Positions 24,302 to 31,977 of a DNA stretch of 53,070 nt are shown here, piece after piece. The translations under genes and the position numbers were made by a program. The stretch spans positions 1 to 53,070 of the forward strand of contig JAIOHM010000095.1 of NCBI GenBank assembly GCA_019912965.1, written 5' to 3'. Numbering within the stretch: the stretch's first letter is position 1; every line of letters begins with the position of its first letter. The stretch is from Anaerolineae bacterium (GTDB lineage Bacteria; Chloroflexota; Anaerolineae; Aggregatilineales; Phototrophicaceae). Below the pieces are notes generated by a model. The model did not search any database. It saw only the letters and a program-made list of their open reading frames with translations, and was not told where the DNA came from.

Positions 24302-24557
24302 AGATAGTCTTGCTCCTGCCTCGCGTGCGAGCCGGATTGGCGGCGGCGGCGGCGATGTCATTGGCGGAAGGCCGTTTTGATGGCGACTATTATGGGTTGA
24401 TAATTTGCGTAAATTTCTGCAATTTCTTCAAATTCTGCACAGGATTTTTGTGCAATTTGTGAATCTTCGTCAGCCATTACGAGTTTCCAGAAAAATACGA
24501 GACAGCTTTTACTTCTCCCCAATCCTCTTCGCACGCGAGGCAGGAGCAAGGCTATCT
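24302..24557. repeat. Head-to-head inverted repeat element (29-bp arms)
   Basis: The left arm 24302-24330 and right arm 24529-24557 are complementary over 29 bases with one mismatch, and contain CTCCTGCCTCGCGTGCGA. About 198 bases lie between them. The right arm continues inward with blocks matching the repeat at 45-127 in opposite orientation, down to CGTATTTTTCTGG (complement of 24484-24496). No transposase is encoded and no target duplication was recognised. It looks like two copies of one intergenic repeat facing each other. No gene is visible in 24280-24636. Confidence 0.6.
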
Positions 24558-24636
24558 TTGGGGACTGCAGCGGGCTATTTTTGTCGCAAATGACAATTGG
24601 TGAGGGGAAATGTCGTCAAAGTCGTCAATGTCATTG

Positions 24637-24677
24637 TCAGTTACCAGTTGCCAGTTATCAGTTTCCAGAAAAATACG
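24637..24677 (-). repeat. Dispersed intergenic repeat, partial copy 3
   Basis: The alternating TTACCAGTTGCCAGTTATCAG array and the adjoining TTTCCAGAAAAATACG repeat, in reverse orientation, the end of the element at 45-127. TTTCCAGAAAAATACG also occurs at 24484-24499. The remaining DNA to about 25000 shows no gene. Confidence 0.6.
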
Positions 24678-25018
24678 AAAAGCGATTGCGGAACGGGATT
24701 TGCGCGCAAATGATTTCAGTAGGGCTGGGTTTGATGACAATCGTATTGCGGCGATTCGGGGTTGAGGTGCTGCTGCAATACTTGCTGTGAAAGCCGGGTT
24801 TGGTTGTGTGATGCGGATTCCCAAAATCACAGCCTAATTATAGAACAAAAGGGCTACAGAGTCAAGGGCTGTAATCGCAAAGAGATGGGGGAACATCGCT
24901 GCCATATTTGTGGTCAAATGGCCTAAATGACTGCGGACAGTATGATGTTTGTCACTATAGATTCCTGATTGACAGGCTCTAATATAGGGTTGTGAAACAC
25001 TCTCGACAGGAGTTGAAC

Positions 25019-25258
25019 ATGCTCTATATGAGCTGTGTCCTGGTCGTGGTTGTTCGCAGCATTCTTCGTGTTCAGACCAGGCCACTCATCGCTGCCTCGT
25101 GGCTAACTCTCATCCTCCCAAGGACTATTCTTCTCCACGCGCTCGGATCGCGTGAAATAAGTGTGAGTGAATTGAGCATTGGTATGCAGTCTGTGCCAGT
25201 GCTATTTTTGTTTTCTGCTGCCCCAACACATCAAACCTATTACAACCAATCAGCGTGA
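25019..25258 (+). pseudogene. Truncated second copy of the MbhD/NuoJ-like hydrogenase membrane subunit
   Basis: A 79-aa reading frame whose residues ~1-70 align without gaps to the N-terminus of the membrane subunit at 31109-31675. Shared positions include ALGSREISVSELSIG against LIGAREVAVIELSVG, and VPVLFLFSA against VTVLFVFAI. Similarity stops after the second helix, and the last ten residues are unrelated. The intact gene is 188 aa, so the second half is missing. An AGGAG site six bases before the ATG is still good, so a short peptide may be made. Charged or bulky replacements in the helices suggest loss of function. It lies about 100 bases upstream of the HydBGDA operon. Confidence 0.68.
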
Positions 25259-25360
25259 GCGCATGTCGGGAAAGACCGATTACGGTAACAGGAGAGAAAT
25301 AAAAGTCAATTGAGAAATAATTCACAATTAGATCCATGTGATAGATAGGAGATCAACTTT

Positions 25361-26545
25361 ATGACCAAATCATCGAAAGGAAAAACGAGAATCAAGCGCG
25401 TGGTAGAACGAGATGATTTTCAGACCTTTCTGGATGTTCTTGTGGAAAAAGGTTACCGGTTAATTGGGCCAACTGTGCGCGATAACACAGTAACCTATGA
25501 AGAAATTGCTTCGGTCTCGGATTTACCTGTCGGCTATACGGATGAGCAGGAAAAAGGCACATATCGGTTACAGAAAGGCGATAAACCAATCTTATTTGGC
25601 TGCGGGCTGGGGCCACATTCCTGGAAAAAATATCTTTACCCTGCTTCAGTCAGGCTATGGCGGGCGCGTCGAATGGAAGGCGGTTTCGATGTTCAATCTG
25701 AAGCGCATGTACCTGATCGACTAGCCCTCATCGGCGTCCGCGCCTGTGAACTTCATGCCATTGAGACTCAAGATCAGGTGTTCACGGATGGCACCTACAC
25801 TGACCCGACTTATCAAGCGCAGCGCGAAAAAGTTTTTATTGTAGCTGTGAATTGTGGTCGCGTGGGCAAGACTTGCTTCTGCACCTCTATGAATACCGGG
25901 CCACAAGCTGCCTCCGGGTTTGATTTGGCGCTGACCGAAGTATTTGAATCAAACCGCCATTACTTCGTGGTGGAAACGGGCAGTGATGCTGGTGCTGAGG
26001 TCTTAAGCGCTATACCCAACCATCCTGCTACCGATGACGAAATACGAGCAGGGGAATCTGTCATCGCCGAAACTGCTGCCCATATGGGGCGCTCGATGGA
26101 TATTTCTGGTCTTAAAGCTTTGTTATATGCCAGCTATGACTACCCCCAATGGGATAACGTGGCTGCCCGCTGCATGACCTGCGGCAATTGCACCATGGTT
26201 TGCCCAACATGTTTTTGCAGCACTGTTGAGGATGTCACCGATCTGACGGGTGATACAGCAGAACGGTGGCGCAAGTGGGATTCCTGCTTCACGATGGATT
26301 TTTCCTATATCGTCGGTGGCAGCATCCGTTCCTCGGCTAAATCGCGCTATCGCCAATGGATGACTCACAAACTGGCAACCTGGATTGACCAATTCGGCAC
26401 GTCGGGCTGTGTGGGCTGTGGACGCTGCATTACGTGGTGTCCGGTTGGTATCGACATTACCGAGGAAGTTCGGGCGATGCGTGCAGAGAGCAAATCAAAG
26501 CCCGATGCAGGAATGGGAAGGAAAAAGAAACATGAAAACGCTTGA
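25361..26545 (+). CDS. hydB: Sulfhydrogenase-type beta subunit, 4Fe-4S protein (HydB-like)
   Basis: Iron-sulfur subunit of a soluble group 3 [NiFe] hydrogenase, 394 aa, carrying electrons between the small subunit and the flavin subunit. The N-terminal ~240 residues match the HydB-type domain, including the segment [19 protein letters not shown] and a Cys-rich [10 protein letters not shown]. Two ferredoxin motifs follow near the C-terminus: [14 protein letters not shown] (about 272) and [14 protein letters not shown] (about 351). Pyrococcus HydB also reduces sulfur to H2S in vitro, which is notable beside the sulfur operons, but that activity cannot be read from sequence. The final 14 bases overlap the next gene. 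Confidence 0.88.
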   Translation: MTKSSKGKTRIKRVVERDDFQTFLDVLVEKGYRLIGPTVRDNTVTYEEIASVSDLPVGYTDEQEKGTYRLQKGDKPILFGCGLGPHSWKKYLYPASVRLWRARRMEGGFDVQSEAHVPDRLALIGVRACELHAIETQDQVFTDGTYTDPTYQAQREKVFIVAVNCGRVGKTCFCTSMNTGPQAASGFDLALTEVFESNRHYFVVETGSDAGAEVLSAIPNHPATDDEIRAGESVIAETAAHMGRSMDISGLKALLYASYDYPQWDNVAARCMTCGNCTMVCPTCFCSTVEDVTDLTGDTAERWRKWDSCFTMDFSYIVGGSIRSSAKSRYRQWMTHKLATWIDQFGTSGCVGCGRCITWCPVGIDITEEVRAMRAESKSKPDAGMGRKKKHENA

Positions 26546-26990
26546 ACCTCTTTTAGCCAAACATCCATTTTTTGACGGATTAGAACCGCACTATCTGGAA
26601 CTTCTGACGGGATGCGCTTCCAATATGCGCTTTAAGGTGGGGGAGACTGTATTCCGGGAAGGCGACGAAGCCCAACAATTTTTTGTCATCCGAGAGGGCA
26701 TCATCAGGCTTGAGGTCTTCGCGCCGGGGCGGGGGGAAATCACTATACAAACGGTTGACGCCAACGACATTGTAGGCTGGTCGTGGCTATTCCCGCCATA
26801 TCGCTGGCATTTTACCGGGCGCGCGACCACCCCGCTGCGGGTTATTGCGCTGGATGGGGAATGCCTGCGCGGAAAATGTGAGCAAGATCACAGCCTCGGC
26901 TATGAATTCCTGAAACGGTTTTCCCATCTCATGATGGATCGACTACAGGCAACACGCCTGCAACTGCTCGATTTATATCAGGTGCATTAA
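26532..26990 (+). CDS. Cyclic-nucleotide-binding-domain protein without DNA-binding domain
   Basis: A 152-aa protein consisting of one Crp-like beta-roll (segments [20 protein letters not shown] and [20 protein letters not shown]) and a C-terminal helix. No helix-turn-helix follows, so it is unlikely to be a transcription factor. The phosphate-binding cassette of true cAMP sites (consensus FGExAL...RxA) is replaced by [18 protein letters not shown], so the ligand is unclear. The ATG at 26532 overlaps the end of hydB, and the gene sits inside the hydrogenase operon before hydG. A role as an allosteric or assembly partner of the hydrogenase is inferred from this. Confidence 0.85.
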   Translation: MKTLEPLLAKHPFFDGLEPHYLELLTGCASNMRFKVGETVFREGDEAQQFFVIREGIIRLEVFAPGRGEITIQTVDANDIVGWSWLFPPYRWHFTGRATTPLRVIALDGECLRGKCEQDHSLGYEFLKRFSHLMMDRLQATRLQLLDLYQVH

Positions 26991-27005
26991 GGAAAGGGGG
27001 TAGTT

Positions 27006-27875
27006 ATGGCGCTGCTTGTGGCCGAACCCATCTCAACATCGGTAATAGCATCCGATCCAATGATCCCGAAGTTGTATTGTATACAACATGCCCGGTGGGA
27101 CACCAATGATACTTTCTCTGTGGAACTTACACCGTCAGGGGGCGGCGACATTCCGGCTTTTGAAGCTGGTCAGTTTAATATGGTTTATGTTTACGGTGTG
27201 GGTGAGATTCCAATTTCAATCAGTGGTGATCCCGCCCGGCGTGACACTCTTATTCACACTACCCGCGCTGTCGGCACTGTGACACGCGCGATGAGCGAAC
27301 TCAAAATTGGGGACACGTTGGGCGTGCGCGGGCCATTCGGGACAGCCTGGCCGGTTGAGATCGGACGGGGTAAGGACATTGTGATTGTCGCTGGAGGCAT
27401 CGGGCTGGCACCCTTACGCCCAGCTATGTTCCGTATTTTAGCAATGCGTGAGCATTATGGTCGGGTGGTTTTGTTGTATGGTGCGCGTTCCCCTTCCGAT
27501 GTTCTTTACCGCAAACAACTTGAACAGTGGCGAGCACATTTTGATCTGGATGTATTTGTGACGGTAGATCGGGCAACCAGCAATTGGCGGGGCAGCGTTG
27601 GTTTGGTCACCCAGTTGATTGTGCGTGCGCCATTTGACCCGCAAAACTCAATTGCGATGGTATGCGGCCCGGAAGTGATGATGCGCTTCACCACCATGGA
27701 ACTGGAAAAGCGCGGCATTAGCGGGGACAACATCTATGTTTCGCTCGAACGCAATATGAAATGCGGCGTTGGGCTATGCGGTCACTGCCAATTTGGGCCG
27801 GAATTTGTGTGCAAGGATGGCCCTGTTTTCCGCCATAGTCAAGTCAAGTATTTTTTGAGCAAGTGGGAAGTCTAG
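27006..27875 (+). CDS. hydG: Hydrogenase FAD/NAD(P)-binding gamma subunit (HydG-like)
   Basis: Flavin subunit of 289 aa of the ferredoxin-NADP reductase type. The FAD-binding barrel (about 20-110) ends in [15 protein letters not shown]. The NAD(P)-binding domain starts with [16 protein letters not shown] (about residue 125). The C-terminus carries four Cys for a [2Fe-2S] cluster in [15 protein letters not shown]...C, as in dihydroorotate dehydrogenase electron-transfer subunits and HydG. It joins the hydrogenase to NAD(H) or NADP(H). NADPH versus NADH preference cannot be judged. AGGGGG precedes the start, and ten bases follow to hydD. Confidence 0.9.
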   Translation: MALLVAEPISTSVIASDPMIPKLYCIQHARWDTNDTFSVELTPSGGGDIPAFEAGQFNMVYVYGVGEIPISISGDPARRDTLIHTTRAVGTVTRAMSELKIGDTLGVRGPFGTAWPVEIGRGKDIVIVAGGIGLAPLRPAMFRILAMREHYGRVVLLYGARSPSDVLYRKQLEQWRAHFDLDVFVTVDRATSNWRGSVGLVTQLIVRAPFDPQNSIAMVCGPEVMMRFTTMELEKRGISGDNIYVSLERNMKCGVGLCGHCQFGPEFVCKDGPVFRHSQVKYFLSKWEV

Positions 27876-27885
27876 GAGGACAGCC

Positions 27886-28665
27886 ATGCAGCGAAAAAAT
27901 AAACCGAAGCTCGCCGTATGGAAATTTGCGTCCTGTGATGGTTGCCAGCTCAGTCTATTGGATTGCGAGGATGAATTACTGGCTGTCACAGATGCAATTC
28001 AGATTGCTTACTTTCCCGAAGCGACGCGGGCCGTCATTAAAGGGCCATATGATCTGTCATTGGTCGAAGGTTCGATCACAACCCAACATGATGCCGAACG
28101 CATTCATCAGGTGCGGCGGGCATCAAAATCCCTTATTGTGATTGGCGCGTGTGCGACAGCAGGCGGCATTCAAGCCCTGCGGAATTTTGGAGACGCGAAA
28201 CGCCTTACCTCGCTGGTTTACGCCACACCAAAATTTATCGAAACCCTGAGTAAGTCGACACCGATCGCTGATCATGTGTTTGTGGACTTTGAATTGCGCG
28301 GCTGTCCTATTAATAAAGACCAGCTTCTCGAAGTGGTTAGTGCTTATCTGAATGGGCGTAAACCCAATGTGCCCAAGTACAGTGTATGCGTCGAGTGCAA
28401 ACGCCGTGGGACGCCGTGTGTGATGGTATCTCAGGGAATACCCTGCTTAGGGCCAGTCACCCAAGCTGGATGTGGTGCATTATGTCCAGTTTATCAACGG
28501 GGCTGCTATGGTTGTTTTGGCCCCATGGAAACACCTAATACGCGCGCCCTGAGCGAAGAATGGAAAGCGATGGGCAAAACGTCACAGGATGTTCTACGCG
28601 CCTTTCGCACCTACAATGCTTACGCCGACGCATTCCGTAAGGAGAGCGATGCCCATGAAGGATAA
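27886..28665 (+). CDS. hydD: [NiFe]-hydrogenase small subunit, group 3 (HydD-like)
   Basis: Small subunit of 259 aa that carries iron-sulfur clusters from the Ni-Fe site to hydB. The proximal cluster residues are in [13 protein letters not shown] (CxxC), GACATAGG and RGCPINK. A second Cys-rich region near the C-terminus ([11 protein letters not shown]...[19 protein letters not shown]) provides ligands for the medial and distal clusters. No twin-arginine signal exists, so the enzyme is cytoplasmic. AGGAGG gives an excellent ribosome-binding site. Its end overlaps the large-subunit gene by 17 bases. Confidence 0.92.
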   Translation: MQRKNKPKLAVWKFASCDGCQLSLLDCEDELLAVTDAIQIAYFPEATRAVIKGPYDLSLVEGSITTQHDAERIHQVRRASKSLIVIGACATAGGIQALRNFGDAKRLTSLVYATPKFIETLSKSTPIADHVFVDFELRGCPINKDQLLEVVSAYLNGRKPNVPKYSVCVECKRRGTPCVMVSQGIPCLGPVTQAGCGALCPVYQRGCYGCFGPMETPNTRALSEEWKAMGKTSQDVLRAFRTYNAYADAFRKESDAHEG

Positions 28666-29968
28666 AACGGATACCCGAACCGAAAACCGAGTCATCAAGG
28701 TGAACATGCTGGCACGGGTCGAAGGGGAAGGGGGTTTGTATGTGAAAATCAAGAACAACGAAGTGGCAGATGTGAAGCTGAAGATTTTCGAACCGCCACG
28801 CCTGTTCGAAGGATTCTTGCGAGGGCGAGCATACAGCGAAGTTCCAGACATTACCGCACGCATATGTGGAATTTGCCCGGTTGCATACCAGATGAGCGCT
28901 GTTCACGCAATCGAAGCTGCTTTTGGAATCAATGTGGACGGGGCACTTCGCAGCCTTCGTCGGCTGCTGTACTGTGGTGAGTGGATTGAAAGTCACGTTC
29001 TGCACATCTACATGTTACATGCCCCGGACTTCTTAGGTTATCCCGACGCGATTCAACTGGCAAAGGATTTTCCCGAAGCCGTGAAACGCGGCCTGACCCT
29101 GAAAAAAATCGGCAATGAAATTGTCAAGCTGCTGGGAGGCAGGGAAATCCATCCAATTAATGTACGTGTCGGCGGTTTCTATCAGGTTCCAACAAAAAAT
29201 GATTTGATGCCGCTGTTAGAACGACTCAAATGGGCGCGGGATGCTGCATTGGAAACGGCGCGGTGGGTTGGGACATTGCCTTTCCCTGATCTGGAATTTG
29301 ACTATGAATTTGTCGCGCTGCATCATCCCGATGAATATCCGCTGAATGAGGGGCGACTCATTTCAAATAAGGGTCTGGATATTGCCATCAGCGATTATGA
29401 AAATCACTTTGTTGAAGAACATGTCGCTCACTCGAATGCGTTACAGTCATATCGGAAGGGAGGTGGAATCTATTTCGTTGGGCCACTGGCGCGCTTTAAC
29501 CTGAATTATGAGCAACTGTCACCATTCGCCAAGGAAGCCGCGCACAGCAGTGGAATCGGGGTAACGTGTCGGAATCCGTTCAAGAGCATTATCGTGCGGG
29601 CAGTGGAAACTGTGTATGCCTGCGATCATGCTATCCACATTATCGACAATTATGAGCAACCGGAAAGCCCTGCTGTCCCTGTTCAATCACGTGGCGGGAC
29701 AGGCTGGGGTTGTACCGAGGCACCACGTGGAATACTTTATCACCGTTATCGGATTGATGAGGCGGGAACCATTCTGGATGCCAAAATCATACCTCCCACA
29801 TCACAGAATCAAAGAATCATCGAGGACGATTTGCGCCGCTTCGTCGAGATGCATCTCACTCTGCCAGAAGAGCAACTTACTTTGGGTTGTGAGCAGGCGA
29901 TCCGAAATTATGACCCGTGCATCTCCTGCGCTACCCACTTCCTGAAGCTGGATATTGATCGCCGGTAA
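28649..29968 (+). CDS. hydA: [NiFe]-hydrogenase large (catalytic) subunit, group 3 (HydA-like)
   Basis: Catalytic subunit, 439 aa from the chosen start. All four Ni-Fe ligands are present: Cys73 and Cys76 in [12 protein letters not shown], and Cys424 and Cys427 in DPCISCATH. After His430 only nine residues (FLKLDIDRR) remain, probably the tail removed on maturation. With hydB, hydG and hydD it forms a bidirectional, NAD(P)-linked enzyme resembling group 3b sulfhydrogenases; group 3d is less likely because the flavin subunit is of HydG and not HoxF type. AAGGAG supports the ATG at 28649, with 28655 as an alternative; the frame is open further upstream but there overlaps hydD. Confidence 0.93.
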   Translation: MPMKDKTDTRTENRVIKVNMLARVEGEGGLYVKIKNNEVADVKLKIFEPPRLFEGFLRGRAYSEVPDITARICGICPVAYQMSAVHAIEAAFGINVDGALRSLRRLLYCGEWIESHVLHIYMLHAPDFLGYPDAIQLAKDFPEAVKRGLTLKKIGNEIVKLLGGREIHPINVRVGGFYQVPTKNDLMPLLERLKWARDAALETARWVGTLPFPDLEFDYEFVALHHPDEYPLNEGRLISNKGLDIAISDYENHFVEEHVAHSNALQSYRKGGGIYFVGPLARFNLNYEQLSPFAKEAAHSSGIGVTCRNPFKSIIVRAVETVYACDHAIHIIDNYEQPESPAVPVQSRGGTGWGCTEAPRGILYHRYRIDEAGTILDAKIIPPTSQNQRIIEDDLRRFVEMHLTLPEEQLTLGCEQAIRNYDPCISCATHFLKLDIDRR

Positions 29969-29979
29969 AGGAGTGTGTC

Positions 29980-30390
29980 ATGAATACCTCTGTCATGTCG
30001 CCGCCCGGTTTGCACCGATTGATTAAAGGGGCTTATGAAGCAACCTATGAACGGGTTGGTATTGCCCTGAAAGCGGCGGGCTTTGAAATTATGGCTGAGA
30101 TCAATTTGGCCGATTTTCTCGCAAAAAAATCTCAAATGTTCGTTCATCCCTATAAAATCATTGTCGTCTGCAATTCGGATATTGCCCATCGTGCTTTAAC
30201 CATTGCGCCGGATGTGGGTGTCATGCTGCCATGCCATGTGGCCGTATTGCAGATACAGGATGATCAGGTTGAAGTTAGGGTTGCCGATCCTCATATCATC
30301 TGGAATACAGCATCCCACACCTATCTGAAACCGATAGCGGAAGAACTCAACACCCGGTTAGAACGGGTTATTGATGCTTTAAAAGGATAA
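29980..30390 (+). CDS. DUF302 family protein (copy in the hydrogenase operon)
   Basis: DUF302 protein of 136 aa, a paralogue of 18192-18596. The shared segments are HPYKIIVVCNSDIAHRAL and VMLPCHVAV, with both family cysteines kept at corresponding positions. It begins 11 bases after hydA with a good AAAGGAG site, so it belongs to the same operon. The family has no proven function; presence in both the sulfur and hydrogenase operons hints at handling of a shared thiol, persulfide or cofactor species. A strong hairpin follows its stop. Confidence 0.87.
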   Translation: MNTSVMSPPGLHRLIKGAYEATYERVGIALKAAGFEIMAEINLADFLAKKSQMFVHPYKIIVVCNSDIAHRALTIAPDVGVMLPCHVAVLQIQDDQVEVRVADPHIIWNTASHTYLKPIAEELNTRLERVIDALKG

Positions 30391-30397
30391 GTTTTAC

Positions 30398-30424
30398 GGG
30401 ATGAGGTCAATTTGGCCTCATCCC
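30398..30424 (+). promoter_or_regulatory. Perfect 9-bp stem-loop between DUF302 and protease genes
   Basis: GGGATGAGG (30398-30406) and CCTCATCCC (30416-30424) form a perfect stem with a nine-base loop. No T-run follows, so it is not a typical terminator. It may protect the 3' end of the hydrogenase mRNA or moderate readthrough into the protease gene. Confidence 0.55.
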
Positions 30425-30450
30425 AGAAATATCGGGATCAAGGGCAAGCC

Positions 30451-30969
30451 GTGGAATCCTATATTCATAATGCTGTTCTCGTCGTCGGAATCGGGAATAT
30501 GGATCGGGGTGATGATGGTGCGGGAATCACAGCGGCGCGGCATGTACGTGCCAGAATGTTACCCGGTATCCCAGTCGTTGAGCAATCCGGCGAAGCCGCA
30601 GATTTGATTGATCTATGGCAAACGATGGATGTGCGAACCCTTTATTTGATTGATGCTACTTCTTCTGGCCTTCCACCGGGCACAATTCAGCGATTCGAGG
30701 CACACAACCTTCCACTGCCCGCACAATTTGCTGGCGATTACTCAACTCATTCGTTTGGGCTTGTCCAAGCCATCGAACTGGCGCGTGCGCTGGGTTGTTT
30801 GCCACGTCGGGTCATCATTTACGGCATCGAAGGGCAGTGCTTCGATCTCGGCGCGCTCCTCTCGACGGAAATTGAGGCTGCCGCCCTGAAAACGACTGAA
30901 CTTATCATTGCCGAGCTTTTTCTATTACCTGTCTCCTGCTCGTCGGTGAAGGAGTGGAAAGATGAATGA
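30451..30969 (+). CDS. Hydrogenase maturation endopeptidase (likely for the group 3 enzyme)
   Basis: Protease of the HycI/HoxW/HyaD family, 172 aa, which clips the C-terminal tail from the hydrogenase large subunit after nickel insertion. The signature GIGNMDRGDDGAG lies near residue 14, followed by VRTLYLIDATSSG (Asp ligand) and the His-containing STHSFGL (about 98). The GTG start at 30451, six bases after AGGG, is preferred; a TTG at 30412 is in frame but sits in the hairpin loop. Its place after hydA and DUF302 suggests HydA as substrate. A tiny reading frame overlaps its end. Confidence 0.83.
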   Translation: MESYIHNAVLVVGIGNMDRGDDGAGITAARHVRARMLPGIPVVEQSGEAADLIDLWQTMDVRTLYLIDATSSGLPPGTIQRFEAHNLPLPAQFAGDYSTHSFGLVQAIELARALGCLPRRVIIYGIEGQCFDLGALLSTEIEAAALKTTELIIAELFLLPVSCSSVKEWKDE

Positions 30970-31084
30970 ACGGGCTTCAGACGAGTCTGGAGGGAAGTCG
31001 CCTAATTCGGTGACGTTCATTACTACGCGTATTTCCCCCGGTACTCTAGGATCAATATGCATCAATGGGGTAATTCCGGGCTGA
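30962..31084 (+). other. Small 40-aa reading frame with a strong ribosome-binding site; possible MnhE/MbhA relic
   Basis: The reading frame starts inside the protease stop region, seven bases after a textbook AAGGAG. The peptide is 40 aa. Its middle, NSVTFITTRISPGTLGS, resembles the NSITLTPGTLTV signature of Mrp/Mbh antiporter subunit E with an insertion. Subunit E genes normally precede the MbhD-like gene that begins at 31109, so a decayed remnant is plausible. The likeness is short and may be chance. It could also be a true microprotein or a leader for coupling to 31109. Confidence 0.35.
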
Positions 31085-31108
31085 TTTCGGTTTATCGAAG
31101 GAAGGCTT

Positions 31109-31675
31109 ATGGACTACCTTTTACTCGCTATTGGAAGCATCATCTGCGCTGTGCTGGCGATTCGTGCCACACGGTTACTAACCGCCGCACTGTGGTTGGC
31201 TGGTGTTAGTGTTTTTACCGCGCTGATCCTCTATCTCATTGGTGCGCGAGAAGTCGCCGTGATTGAGTTGAGCGTTGGGGCAGGCCTAGTCACAGTCCTG
31301 TTTGTATTTGCTATCAGCATTGCTGGAGAAGACGCGATGCAATCTCGCTCGCTGATTCCCAAACCTCTTGCGTGGCTGCTGATCGCACTCGCCTTGCTGC
31401 TTCTTGGTTTCCTCGTTCTCCCTGCGGGTAAGAACCTCAATGCGACATCCGAAACCTCCTTCACAACCATATTCTGGCAGGAACGGGCGCTCGATGTGTT
31501 GGCACAAATCGCGCTGATTTTTGCGGGTGTTCTCGGCATTCTGGGACTACTCTCTGAGCCAAAATCGTACACACTCCCATTATTGACTGAGGAACACCTA
31601 GCGCCGGACATAGTGCCTTCTGATTCTGATTTGAATGTTGAAGCTCAAACCCTGCCAGAAGAGGAATTCGTATGA
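31109..31675 (+). CDS. Group 4 hydrogenase membrane subunit, MbhD/E- or NuoJ-like (DUF4040)
   Basis: Polytopic membrane protein of 188 aa. The first ~75 residues are a DUF4040/MbhD-type three-helix unit with the conserved AREVAVIELSVGAGLVTVLF; the Glu in the middle helix is thought to take part in ion movement in this family. A second part (about 88-150) has helices resembling MbhE or the end of NuoJ. A polar tail ends the protein. A truncated copy lies at 25019-25258. It opens the group 4 hydrogenase operon with AAGGAAGG before the ATG and overlaps the next gene by four bases. Confidence 0.8.
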   Translation: MDYLLLAIGSIICAVLAIRATRLLTAALWLAGVSVFTALILYLIGAREVAVIELSVGAGLVTVLFVFAISIAGEDAMQSRSLIPKPLAWLLIALALLLLGFLVLPAGKNLNATSETSFTTIFWQERALDVLAQIALIFAGVLGILGLLSEPKSYTLPLLTEEHLAPDIVPSDSDLNVEAQTLPEEEFV

Positions 31676-31974
31676 CCGGGAATATCCTCCTCATTGGCGT
31701 GCTGGGCTTACTTGGTGTCGGGTTATACGGTCTTTTAATTGTGCGTAATCTGATCAAGCTGGTGATTGCGCTTCAAATCCTAGCGAAAGCAACGGCACTG
31801 GCATTGGTCGTTGCCGGGCAGATGAGCGGACAAATGAATCTGGGGCAAAGTCTGGCGCTGACGGTCATTGTCGCGGATACCATCGTCGCGGTTGTGGGAT
31901 TAGCCCTTGCCGTGCAGGTACGGCAGCATTTCGGGACGCTTGATATAAAGCAGCTTTCGAGACTGAAGAGGTAA
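31672..31974 (+). CDS. NuoK/MnhC-like membrane subunit
   Basis: Short protein of 100 aa with three hydrophobic helices, matching NuoK or MnhC/MbhG in size and pattern. In NuoK two membrane Glu residues are important; the corresponding regions here contain Lys (LIKLVIAL) and Asp (VIVADTIVA) as the polar residues, more like MnhC. It starts inside the previous gene (ATGA) and ends three bases before the large antiporter-like gene. It is probably part of the ion-translocating arm of the membrane-bound hydrogenase. Confidence 0.85.
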   Translation: MTGNILLIGVLGLLGVGLYGLLIVRNLIKLVIALQILAKATALALVVAGQMSGQMNLGQSLALTVIVADTIVAVVGLALAVQVRQHFGTLDIKQLSRLKR

Positions 31975-31977
31975 AGG

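Noticed and set aside
24302..24557. A short CRISPR-like or insertion-sequence element
   Set aside because: There are only two arms in opposite orientation, no spacer series, no transposase and no recognised target duplication.
24280..24840. Several short reading frames of 60-92 codons on both strands
   Set aside because: They run through the inverted and dispersed repeats, have no ribosome-binding sites and no recognisable domain.
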